From Adineta steineri (Eukaryota; Rotifera; Eurotatoria; Adinetida; Adinetidae), in assembly GCA_905250115.1 (NCBI GenBank), contig CAJNOI010000197.1, positions 26,290-90,289 of the forward strand: a DNA stretch of 64,000 nt, in the 5' to 3' direction. Of this stretch, positions 12,401 through 21,523 are shown piece by piece; the stretch's first letter is position 1, and every line of letters begins with the position of its first letter. The notes below the pieces were generated by a model. The model made no database searches and had not been told where the DNA came from. It was given only the letters and a program-made list of their open reading frames with translations. The position numbers and the translations under genes were made by a program.

Positions 12401-13619
12401 ATTTGATAGTGAATCAGATAATATTGAAACAATGCGTCTTGAACGAATATCAACAAAACTTTATTTATTAATTTTTTCAATTTGTATATATAGTATAACA
12501 GTATATATAGTATTTACGGATACAACTATAGATCAATCTTTTGCAAATCCTTCCAAAAATGATTATAATAATTTATTAATATCTCATTCGAAATCACTTG
12601 ATTGTCCTTGTAATAAAATATCAATTGCATATAAAGATTTTATAGAAATTAACACAACATTTCATGAAATATGTTCAAGTGATTTTGTTAATATAAAATG
12701 GATTAATTATTTATTTTATCAAGGATATTGGTTTGAGTATGAACGACGTGATATTCGTGAACGTGGTAGTGCATATTTTTTATTTCTTTCAAATTTATGC
12801 AACATTTCTCAAACGACAATTAATAATGCAATTGAACAATCTCTTAATGAAATATTTATCAATACTAAATTAATATCTGAATCTGAATTTTATATTCAAA
12901 TTGAAAATATTATTTTACAATTTCAAAACGAAACTTTAACAAAATTTTCTCAAAGTTTGAAACTTCTACGGAATATAATGAATGGAAATGCTTTTGTATC
13001 TTCATATTTTTTAAATTGGTATTGGTGGAGAGACATAAATAGTACTATTACAATAATTCCAACTAGTCCAATAATAATGGAAAATGGATGTTCATGTGGA
13101 ACACAAAGTGATTGTATTGATGCAGGAGGAATTTATTATGATACAAATAATGATCAAGCATTTGCAATGCCTGGATTGCATATTGGTTGTTCAGTTGTAG
13201 AAACATTATTGCAGTCAACATTTGAATGCTTATATAATCAAACATGTATTGATTTATTATTACATTATATGACAAGTATACAAAATCGATTTCCTTATCG
13301 AATGAATATATCTACTATTAATTCAGCAACTGTGAGTCGTTTTAAAACAAATACATTGATCCAAACTATAGCAGATGAATTATTTATTGAAAAATGGAAA
13401 ATCAATAGTTCTTATTCATTATTTTATAATCAATGTGCTCCTGCTTATTGTTCTTATAAAATTCAAAAAGATGATTATGCTATTTATATTATATCGAAAA
13501 TTTTAGGTTTATATGGAGGATTAACTGTTTCTTTACGATTTATTATTCCAACTATAACTAAAATAATATTTAATATTATTAAACGATGTCGAAATAATAT
13601 AATTATTCCTAATGAATAG
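9483..13619 (+). CDS. three-unit membrane-anchored Cys-rich protein
   Basis: Three long exons (9483-10859, 10912-12234, 12328-13619) are joined by introns of 52 and 93 nt with good GT-AG sites, and the frame stays open through both, giving over 1,320 residues. Each exon encodes one homologous unit: an N-terminal hydrophobic helix, the signature CPCxxISIxYxxxIxxxxxxHxxCxSDF, an N-glycosylation-rich ectodomain, a late motif close to ExxxxxxSxYxxYYxxCxPxxC, a second hydrophobic helix with a GG pair, then a basic tail (for example IIFNIIKRCRNN). So the protein should cross the membrane six times with three extracellular modules. The first exon also opens after an acceptor (AG at 9481-9482) in phase 1, so the ATG at 9494 may not be the true start and an upstream exon may exist. 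The family is not one I can name; the two-helix topology superficially resembles DEG/ENaC or P2X channels but no diagnostic motif supports that. Confidence 0.75.
12245..12290. repeat. TGTGGG-like hairpin inside an intron
   Basis: Arms gggtgtgggta and tacacccacccaccca flank a loop of about 15 nt. It makes up half of the 93-nt intron between units 2 and 3 of the three-unit gene. Confidence 0.7.
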
Positions 13620-14235
13620 TTATCTATTCAACAAACTACATCAAGTCTTATACAAACAAGCTTTGCTCATTATTTTAATATATGCTTATTTTCTTGCTTG
13701 GTATTTGTTTTTTTTGCAGCATTGTTGAAATAATTTCGAAAATTTTATTCGCTTTGATGTTGTTACGTACAGTTCCTTTATAAATAACATTAATAAAATT
13801 TAAAAATGATCTATTCATAGTTTTTATAAAATATTTCGATTTGCAGATATTGTTTAAATTGTTATTCCATTTTTTTCTCGAATAATAATGTTACCCTGAA
13901 AATCCTGTTGATTATAGAGATAGGAAATGAACTTGAACAAATGCAATCATACGGATATATTTCAACAAGCACGAAGAATTTGTTAACTAACAGTCACAAA
14001 AGTTGAACATAAATTGAACCTGTATCTTTTGATAACTGGTCCCAGTAATAAATGATAACTGCATATTCAAAACATTTACGGTTTTTCGATGAGGAGTTTA
14101 TGAGGTGTGTGAAGAATATTTGTCTTAATAATAAAATTCTTCAAATATTAAAATGTCTTAGAACAATGCCGAGAACGTCAAAACACTACTAATTCCAATA
14201 TTTGGAATGCATAGATGACGAATATTTAACAAAGA

Positions 14236-14296
14236 CGGGTGTGAATGTGGGTGTGTCTTTCATTTTTTTCTTTTCTCCATTCACACCTACACTCTC
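14236..14296. repeat. TGTGGG-like hairpin
   Basis: Arms gggtgtgaatgtgggtgtg and cattcacacctacactc around a T/C-rich loop. Confidence 0.65.
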
Positions 14297-14395
14297 TAGT
14301 AACACGACCATTATCATTTTGTCTCTTCTTCGATTCTTTATATCATAGCGATGGACAAACAGATGTTTAAAAAACAGTGATACCTCTTGCGAGCA

Positions 14396-14433
14396 TCTTG
14401 AAGGTGTGGGTGTAATTCTTGCTACACTCATCT
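14396..14433. repeat. short TGTGGG-like hairpin
   Basis: Begins tcttgaaggtgtgggtgta and ends tacactcatctta; a minimal copy about 100 bp from the preceding one. Confidence 0.5.
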
Positions 14434-15365
14434 TAAAATGAGAAAATTTCTATATGAATTTAATATTTATTATTTTTTTAATTAATATGTGTTTTAACTA
14501 TAAGAATGTATAAAGCTTAGAGATAAATGTAAATCATTAATAGCAATATTAATTGTCTCTAGAAAAAAAGTCTTTTATATTATTTTAATTTTTCTGGTTA
14601 CGAAAAGAATTGAAATTAATGTCAAATCTTCATAGTAGAAATAGTAGGATAAATGAATATTTTCATAAATCCTCAGGAACTTTAGAATATTTTATTTGAT
14701 GAAAAAAGGATAAAGTTCAATTAATAATTCGTAATTAAATAAAGAACTAAGAAAATGGTTTGAAATGATAGTTCATTCAAAGGAAGAAGAATTGAAAAAG
14801 ACTTTTGATGAGATTTCATTTCATTGAAAATACTCTATTGCTGATTATATATGAAGTTTTCTTTTTAACAAATATTTTCAGAGATGATAAATTGGATATA
14901 ATTTCAAATGATTTTTTTTCAAGTAAACATAATAAATCAGATAGGATGAAAAATTCCATTTTTCTCTTAACTTTTCGATTGATCTATGAAGATAAAATCG
15001 AAATTTTGATAAAAGCAGAAATAAATAGAGAAGAATTTGGTATAGGTGTCACTTCATTATAGTCACACTCCAAAAAGAATTTTATTTAGGAATGACTAGT
15101 GATCTTCCATTTGTTTGATTAATTAAAATAGATTACAAAAGACAGATTTCTATAATGGTCAAGAAGAATGATAGTCAATCTTCTGAGCAGTCATCCTATT
15201 CCGCAATGTTGAACATTTCAGGAACCAGTTCCGCTCCGGAATCGATTCCGTTCAATTCCGGGAACTCGATCGACACATAATATCCGATACCCACTCGAAA
15301 ATTGATCGAGTTCCGTCCAATTCCGGAATTGGTAGGAATTCCGTATAATTCCGGAATTGGTAGGA

Positions 15366-15375
15366 NNNNNNNNNN
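15366..15375. other. assembly gap (10 N)
   Basis: Ten undetermined bases inside the GGAATTCCG array, probably a collapsed or unresolved repeat. Confidence 0.99.
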
Positions 15376-15588
15376 GGAATTGGTAGGAATTCCGTATAAT
15401 TCCGGAATTGGTAGGAATTCCGGAATCGGTAGGAATTCCGTGTAATTCCGTAATTAGTAGTAGTCCACGCAATTCCGGAGTCGGTGGGAATCGGTAGGAA
15501 TTCCCAGGAATTCCGTCCAATTCCACTGAATTCCGTCTTGATGCAATTCCCGGAATTCCGTAACGGAATTAGATCGTATCCAAACGGG

Positions 15589-15684
15589 ATAACTTATCAA
15601 CACAACACAACAAATGTGGGTGAGGTGGATGGTGTGATAACTTATCAGTACAACACAATAAATGTGGGTGAGGTGGATGGTGTG
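15589..15684. repeat. two 48-bp tandem units containing TGTGGGTG
   Basis: Units 15589-15636 and 15637-15684 differ at about four positions. Each starts ataacttatca and ends aatgtgggtgaggtggatgg plus tgtg, so TGTGGG-like sequence sits at the centre of the foldback element. Confidence 0.85.
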
Positions 15685-16373
15685 ATTCCGGTGCGGAATT
15701 CCGGAATCGGAACCAATTCCCGCAATTCCGGAATCGGTAGGAATTCCGTGCAATTCCGGAATCGGTGGGAATTCCGTGCAATTCCGGAATCGGTCGAACT
15801 CGATCAATCTCGACTGGGTGTCTTATGTTGTGTGTCGATCGAGTTCCCGGAATTGGACGGAATCGATTCCGGTGCGGAACTGATTCCTCCAATGTTCAAC
15901 ATCGCGGAATAGGATGCATTCTCAATCTTCTTCAATCAAAATTAGTTTTGTTAGATTAACATGATCTACAATAATATCACGTTCGAACAATTGATCTGTC
16001 ACTATCGTGACAAATAAACAGACATATATTAATCTTTGTCTTTACGAAACGATATTTATTCAACTAAGCTGTATCTACAAATGTTCTTGTCCCATGTGTA
16101 ACACGAGTCTATACACGAGAAATGAATGAGAAAGAATGATAAGAGTGAAACAGTGACCAACCCATAAAGAAAGGAAATGCTGAATAAAGGATTAATATGT
16201 GAATCGATACAGACTAATTTTCTTTTGGATCAATCGAATAGTTGTTTTACGTGTTCTCCTATATAAACGAACGACATCGAATCATTTTCTTCTTTACGTG
16301 TTAATCAACGGATACAATCACATCATTTACAAGTTTTGTAGTAAAGTTAAAGACATTCTTAAGCTAACAAATA

Positions 16374-16931
16374 ATGAAAGCATTTTGCTGGTCGATTTTC
16401 TTTGTTATAATGCTTTTAACAACAATCGATGGTACAGATTATGATCAGATAACGATTCTTTCGATTTCAAGTGGCACTTCAGGTGGTCTTTGTCGCGGTT
16501 ATTGTATTACGTCCATTAATATAACAAAAATTCCAATGAAAATAGTTGCTTTGAAAGAAGCATATGATCCTGGAACTGAATATCCGACTGTAACAAAGCA
16601 GTATTCATATTCATTGAATCAATGGGAGAAATTAATTAACCTTGTTAATCCAAAAGAATTTCTTGCTTTACCTGATTATGTGAAAAGCCCGTACCGGATT
16701 CATGATTCCCCAAAGAAATGGATTCAAATCAATTGGCAAAATAAAGAGAAACGCGTGTCATTTCAAAGCCAAGACATTATTCCAGGCTTTGAAGAACTCA
16801 TTGAACAACTACGAAGTGTTATTCAACAATATCTTTCTGATGATTCATTACAATCTAAATCAATTATATTGAACAATTATTCTAAATTTACATTAATTCT
16901 ATATTTTCTTTTGAATAACATACTTCTATAA
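16374..16931 (+). CDS. small secreted or GPI-anchored protein, family unknown
   Basis: A 185-residue single-exon frame. Residues 1-20 (MKAFCWSIFFVIMLLTTIDG) are a good signal peptide and the ATG follows closely after an AT-rich leader. The mature part starts with a Ser/Gly stretch and a CRGYC pair (GGLCRGYC, about residues 37-44), which may form a disulphide, followed by a mixed alpha/beta segment with a W-rich core (LNQWEKLINLV, KKWIQINW). The last 17 residues are hydrophobic (FTLILYFLLNNILL) after a short polar spacer, as in GPI-anchor signals. The layout of a central Trp helix, LPD loop and final PGFEELIEQLR helix resembles small protease-inhibitor-like domains, but that is only an impression. 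Confidence 0.6.
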   Translation: MKAFCWSIFFVIMLLTTIDGTDYDQITILSISSGTSGGLCRGYCITSINITKIPMKIVALKEAYDPGTEYPTVTKQYSYSLNQWEKLINLVNPKEFLALPDYVKSPYRIHDSPKKWIQINWQNKEKRVSFQSQDIIPGFEELIEQLRSVIQQYLSDDSLQSKSIILNNYSKFTLILYFLLNNILL

Positions 16932-17453
16932 TAAATAATAATAAATGATTCATAACGTTATTGCTGTGATGAACTATCCATCATATAATATTAACCTATG
17001 TAACCACGAGATTTTGATGAAAATAAAAGATTTGAGAAATAAAGCATTACTGTTAATGACTCCTTGACGAATCGAAAGCTCTAGTTATTTATTTACTTAT
17101 AACAACTAGTTTTCCTATATTTATATTATATTGTTAAATAAATTCATTTCTTGTCCATCTTTGATTTATTTATCTATGTATTATATTTTATGTTATTATT
17201 TCATATGAATCCTATACTGTATTTATCAAATCTATTACTTTCATTAAATATTTGCTATGCAGATAACACTCGTTATTCAAGTATACTGTATGTAAAGAGG
17301 TGAAGTAACTCTGAATTAACAATTGTTGACATTTTCATTCACGCAAATCATTAGATACTGTTGCGTAGAGTAAAAAACAATAGTGCTTATGTATTATATG
17401 AAAAATGTTTTACACAAAAAAAGATATAGATTTCGTATGAAACTTTCATAGGT
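16932..17453. other. AT-rich spacer
   Basis: No gene or repeat recognised between the small secreted protein gene and the converging zinc-ribbon gene. Confidence 0.5.
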
Positions 17454-18354
17454 TCATATTTGATATTTATCGAACGAATGTCCACAAAATGAACAGAATT
17501 TAGTTGTCAGATCTGGTCGTGGCGCATTACATTGAGAGCAGAATCTTGGAATTTGAGCAGAATATGGTGGAGGTGAAGAAGTATCATCTTGATGTTGAAA
17601 CAATGATATTGATACTGAATCGTCTTCTTGAGAATATGAAGGAGGTGTAGAATTATCTTGATGTTGAGACAATAATATTGATATTGGAGTGACTTGATTA
17701 GAATCACACATTTCACTTTCTGCAATCATAGAACGACCAATATCAATCACTAGCTGAAAAGAGTATACGTTTCTCGTTATAAAAACATTTTTCTTCATAA
17801 AACTATAATACTTACATTACTGAACTCGTTTTCATATCTGCCAGTCGTGTAGTTTGGACTTTCTAATCTCCAACCACATGGTGTCGGAGATCTACAAGAA
17901 TATTTAATTGATTCTTTCTCGACTGCTTCAATTAGTTTTCTATCACGTCGATAATGTATCAAGCAACAGGCAATACAAGAAGGCCATAGTCCAAGATGAA
18001 TTGTTAAAATTCCAATAATCATCAATGCACCAATTTCTGAATTAGGATTAGCTGTTGTTTTTGCAGCAATGATAAGGCATATTCCAAGTGTAACAAGAAA
18101 AAGGGAAATGATGCTTATAATGTAAAAGTTCTTTTTCTTTGATAAAATTGGATGATTTATTCTATTCATTGATTCTTGAAATTCATCTGGATTTATAATT
18201 CCATAGAGATCACGTGGATATCTTGAATCAAATCCTGTTTTAAAACATCCATTTGAAAAAGTTATAGATAAGAATATGTCAAATAAAAGAATCGATATTT
18301 ACTATCATGAAGACGTATAAAAATGGACTTTGGACGTGGAGGAATATCAGTCAT
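17454..18354 (-). CDS. two-helix membrane protein with C-terminal zinc ribbon (copy A)
   Basis: Exons from 5' to 3': 18354-18303, 18234-17816, 17753-17454 (about 256 residues). The N-terminal exon reads MTDIPPRPKSIFIRL. Exon 2 has the motif NPDEFQESM followed by two hydrophobic helices (FYIISIISLFLVTLGICLII and LMIIGILTIHLGLWPSCIACC), then KESIKY and a CRSPTPCGWRLE segment. Exon 3 begins LVIDIG, continues with a low-complexity S/P/Q linker with PPSY and PPPY motifs, and ends in a zinc ribbon FCSQCNxPRPDLTTKFCSFCG (four Cys as two CxxC). PPxY motifs are known ligands of WW domains, as in Nedd4-type ubiquitin ligases. Compared with copy B, the exon-2 acceptor is shifted: the expected site reads CA instead of AG, and the nearest in-frame AG removes about seven residues. 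It is head-to-tail with copy B. Function unknown. Confidence 0.65.
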
Positions 18355-18490
18355 ATTTGTTTTTGTATTTGAACTAAAATTAAAACAAAACTTCACTTGA
18401 CGATTGAGCAAAAAGCTTAGTAAGATTTCAAAACAAAACAGAAGGTATGCATTTGCACAGAGTTCTTTATTAGATATCAAAAGAAGTTCT

Positions 18491-19351
18491 TTAGTGTTCA
18501 TTAAGTGATTGTCCACATGATGAACAAAATTTAGCTGTTGAATCACGTTGTGGTAAACTACATTGAGAGCAAAATCTTGTATCGGAATCTGGATATGGTG
18601 GAAGATCATCGACACCCTCTCGTTCAAAAGACATTTCGAGTACGGCAACATCTTTATTTGAATAATAATCGATTGGATTACTATGCACGAAAGGAACAGA
18701 AGGACCAATATCAATCACTATCTGGAAAAAATAAAGATTTCAAATAAAATTTTCGTAGTTAGTTATTTTTAAAGGAAATGAAGAAAATGATACTTACACG
18801 ATAGCACATTATTTTGTTACTTTTAGGACATGGCACATCGTTTCCGGCCCCGTTCTCCAATCTCCAATCGCATGATGTTGGTAATCGTGAACAATATTTC
18901 AAAGATTCTTTAGCAATTACTTCTCGTGTTCGTTTGAGACAGATAGGCACAATAAAAATTAAAGGAGCAACTGACATAAAAGATAAGATGAACAGAACAA
19001 TGGCAAAGCCAAAAAATATATCAATCGTAAATGGAACAGATGTATCTTCTCTTTCTACTGAGGCTCTACACATATCGATGCACCTAGTGGACACAACAAA
19101 GAGGTTAGAAGAAGAATGATCATAAAAATATTCATTGAAATGAGCGTTTGATTGATTTTTTGCATTGATTCTTGAAATTCATCTGGACTAAGTATTCCAA
19201 TTAGTTGAATTCGATATGTTGAATCAAATTTGACCGACATACAGCCGACTAAAATATTTTCAGAGTAATGTTTCGATGAAACGGAAAACGTCTACTTACT
19301 TCGAACAACTGGTATAGAAATTGAGTTTGGAAATAAAGAAACGTCAGCCAT
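18491..19351 (-). pseudogene. two-helix membrane protein with C-terminal zinc ribbon (copy B), frameshifted
   Basis: Exons 19351-19300, 19248-18798 and 18721-18491 parallel those of copy A: MADVSLFPNSISIPVV start, SPDEFQESM motif, first helix MIILLLTSLL, then a second helix (GFAIVLFILSFMSVAPLIFI), KESLKY, CSRLPTSCDWRLE, and a last exon VIDIGPS...DLPPYPD ending in the zinc ribbon FCSQCSLPQRDSTAKFCSSCG. Between the helices (about 19030-19090) the frame breaks: reading on from the first helix gives a stop after SICVEPQ, while the second helix is in another frame, as if one base were missing. I call it a pseudogene or an assembly error; the splice sites and the zinc ribbon are otherwise intact. 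The gene stops 137 bp before copy A begins. Confidence 0.6.
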
Positions 19352-19745
19352 TCTGGAATTATTTAGATCTACAATTCTCAAATAAAAATAATAAAGAATA
19401 ACACATACATCAGTCATTTTAGAAAATCCAACATATTACACAACTGAACAAGTATTACTAAGTTATTTTGAATATGAATCACTTTTCTTATTACAACTAC
19501 GTGTCTATTCTCATAAATATTCTCAATTCATAAAAAGAACAAAGAACGAATAAAATAAGTAATAATCTCTTCTTTTCGTCTATATTTTCTAAAGATAAGA
19601 CTTATTTAACAACGATAATAAATTATACTTTTTACAAAGCCTTCATATAAAATACTTTTCTTTATCACTGTTCATTACGTCAGAAAATTTAGCAGCAGAT
19701 TCGAGTATTTCCTGCTGATATTTGCTTGTAAATTTGTGCTAAGTC

Positions 19746-19835
19746 ATCTTGGGTGCAGGTGGTTTTGAATGTGGATGAATATGTTCTGAATCGCACATCC
19801 AAATTCATTCAACACCCACACTCTTACTGACTTTG
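19746..19835. repeat. TGTGGG-like hairpin
   Basis: Starts tcttgggtgcaggtgg; inner arms gaatgtggatgaat and attcattcaacaccc pair around a loop of about 25 nt. Confidence 0.65.
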
Positions 19836-20102
19836 GTTAGTTTCAAATCACTTATTATTCTACCTTTTTGACGCGTATGTTAGTAATAGGTTCTTTCGTC
19901 GAAATAAATAAAAGTATGCGCAGCAGACATAATTCACCTTTCATATATGAAGCTGAATCAATTCTTATATCTTGGTTGTAAAAGAATGATAAACAAAGTT
20001 ATAAATCGAAGTCGGTAAAAAATATTTCTTTTTATTTTATTGACGATGATATTATTTATCATTATAGAGTTTCTTCTCTGCTCGCAAAAGATGACAACAA
20101 AA

Positions 20103-20168
20103 ATCTTGAAGAGGATGTGGGTGTGAATGTGGCAGTGGCTTGAGTGAAAATGCTCACCCACACTCTAG
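20103..20168. repeat. TGTGGG-like hairpin
   Basis: Arms atgtgggtgtgaatg and gctcacccacactc; begins with tcttgaag. Confidence 0.65.
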
Positions 20169-20188
20169 TCAAAAATTGATCATACCAA

Positions 20189-20270
20189 AGAGTGTGAGTG
20201 TTAGTTCTCTATCTGTTCTACACCCATACTCACAACTACCCACAATCACACTAGCTCCCACATCCACACA
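20189..20270. repeat. TGTGGG-like hairpin, C-rich half extended
   Basis: Short left arm gagtgtgagtg; long right half of CACCCA/CACAAC steps ending cccacatccacacacc. It lies 20 bp from the previous copy. Confidence 0.55.
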
Positions 20271-21410
20271 CCGATCGGATGAACCTAAATAAATATCAAA
20301 TCCTGTTTCAGATGTCTGTCTATTTATTGCAAATTAAACTCGAGAATAACTTTTTTAAATATTTTATACAAAAGAAATATGAATGAATTTATAATTAATA
20401 TTAAAAACGATGGTGCAATAGTTTATCTACTTTTTACAGAACCTGATGAGAATGAAAATGTGACAATCCTAAAATCATATTGAATTAAAAAGATTTTTCC
20501 GATTCAGCGTAAAAGATTCGAATGACAAAATTTTGTTCTATCCTTAGAGTGTGAACTAGTATTCAGTCGTTTTAAAAATGTGCTGAACACATTCGATGTA
20601 GTGATTTTTCGATATTAAGTCATGAAATATTATTCAATTAAAGTTTCTATTCACGGATGATCAGCGTTCAGTTTTTATTTTAATTTCGACCAATATATTA
20701 GAAATAATTGTATATATTTCTTCGTCTTTTATTGACATCAACAAAAACGAACTATAAGTAAATTAATCAGATATTTTAGTACTAAAATGAATTTAAATCC
20801 AGCTCAATATTCTATAAATGTTTAGAAATCTTATTTTTTTATCAATAAGATTTCCATTAGTAATGATCAAAAGTTCGGTCTAAAGTATAGAAAAAAATAG
20901 TTCTCGACATTTTTCTTATCGATATATCTTTGCAACTATTTTAAAGAGTGTTTATTGTGTAAAAATGAATGTTCTAGTTCAACTATGAGATAATCAAATC
21001 AATATTAAAAAGAAATACCATGATTTGATTATTATTTTTATAAAATAAACATTCGCCCATTGTTTGATAAATAAAATATATTTTATTAGAGACAGATTGT
21101 TTAAGATGTTTTATAAGTAATAAACTGAGTAGAGCAATGATATGGTAAGAAAAAAGGATTATATAGATTGTTATTCTCTTTAATCTCATTTTATTCTAAA
21201 AATTTTAAATCATTTTGATTATTTCCTTTATCAAATATTTAATATTTCTAAAATATTATTTTTGAGTCGATAAATGATGTTGACAAAAATTCGATTGTAT
21301 ATTATAATCAATATCATATAGGAGTTTTTGATGTTAATAAATTTGAAATTTTATCAAATGATTTTTTAATTGTTCTTAGTATGACATACTCAGATGGTTT
21401 GTCAGTACTT

Positions 21411-21474
21411 TTCTTGTGAGTGAGTGTAAGCGACCGTAAGATAAGTGAACAGAGGCACACATCCACATCCCTCA
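21411..21474. repeat. TGTGGG-like hairpin, degenerate
   Basis: Left cttgtgagtgagtg, right cacacatccacatccctcaa; situated 50 bp beyond the 3' end of the adenosine deaminase gene. Confidence 0.5.
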
Positions 21475-21523
21475 AAATAATTTTTCTTTCCGAGCTTTTT
21501 ATTTTGTGTTTCTATTGATCTCA

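Larger units (their letters stand above)
15175..15931. mobile_element. foldback element with GGAATTCCG arrays and 10-bp target duplication
   Basis: Inverted ends carry atcctattccgc and tgttgaacatt followed by gaatcgattccg and gggaactcgatcgacaca; left arm starts near 15185, right arm ends near 15921. The direct repeat tcaatcttct flanks it (15175-15184 and 15922-15931). Between the ends are many spaced GGAATTCCG/TTCCGGAATTGG units, themselves palindromic, and a 10-base assembly gap. The centre contains two 48-bp tandem units. No protein-coding frame of its own is credible: frames through it read repetitive S/G/I/P/N strings. Confidence 0.8.
13620..16373. other. non-coding region with hairpins and a foldback element
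   Basis: 2.75 kb. AT-rich, with two TGTGGG-like stretches at 14236-14433 and the GGAATTCCG foldback element at 15175-15931. An 85-codon frame at 14805-15062 has no recognisable domain and I do not call it a gene. Confidence 0.5.
19352..21523. other. non-coding spacer with hairpins
   Basis: 2.2 kb of AT-rich DNA; the short frames lack domains. It holds four TGTGGG-like stretches (19746-19835, 20103-20168, 20189-20270, 21411-21474). Confidence 0.5.

Noticed and set aside
9483..13619. Assignment of the three-unit protein to DEG/ENaC or P2X channels
   Set aside because: Only the two-helix, Cys-rich topology agrees; the diagnostic sequence motifs of those families were not found.
15218..15912. 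Several 100-140 codon frames on both strands
   Set aside because: All are translations of the GGAATTCCG repeat (IGRNS, PTNSGI strings) in the foldback element.
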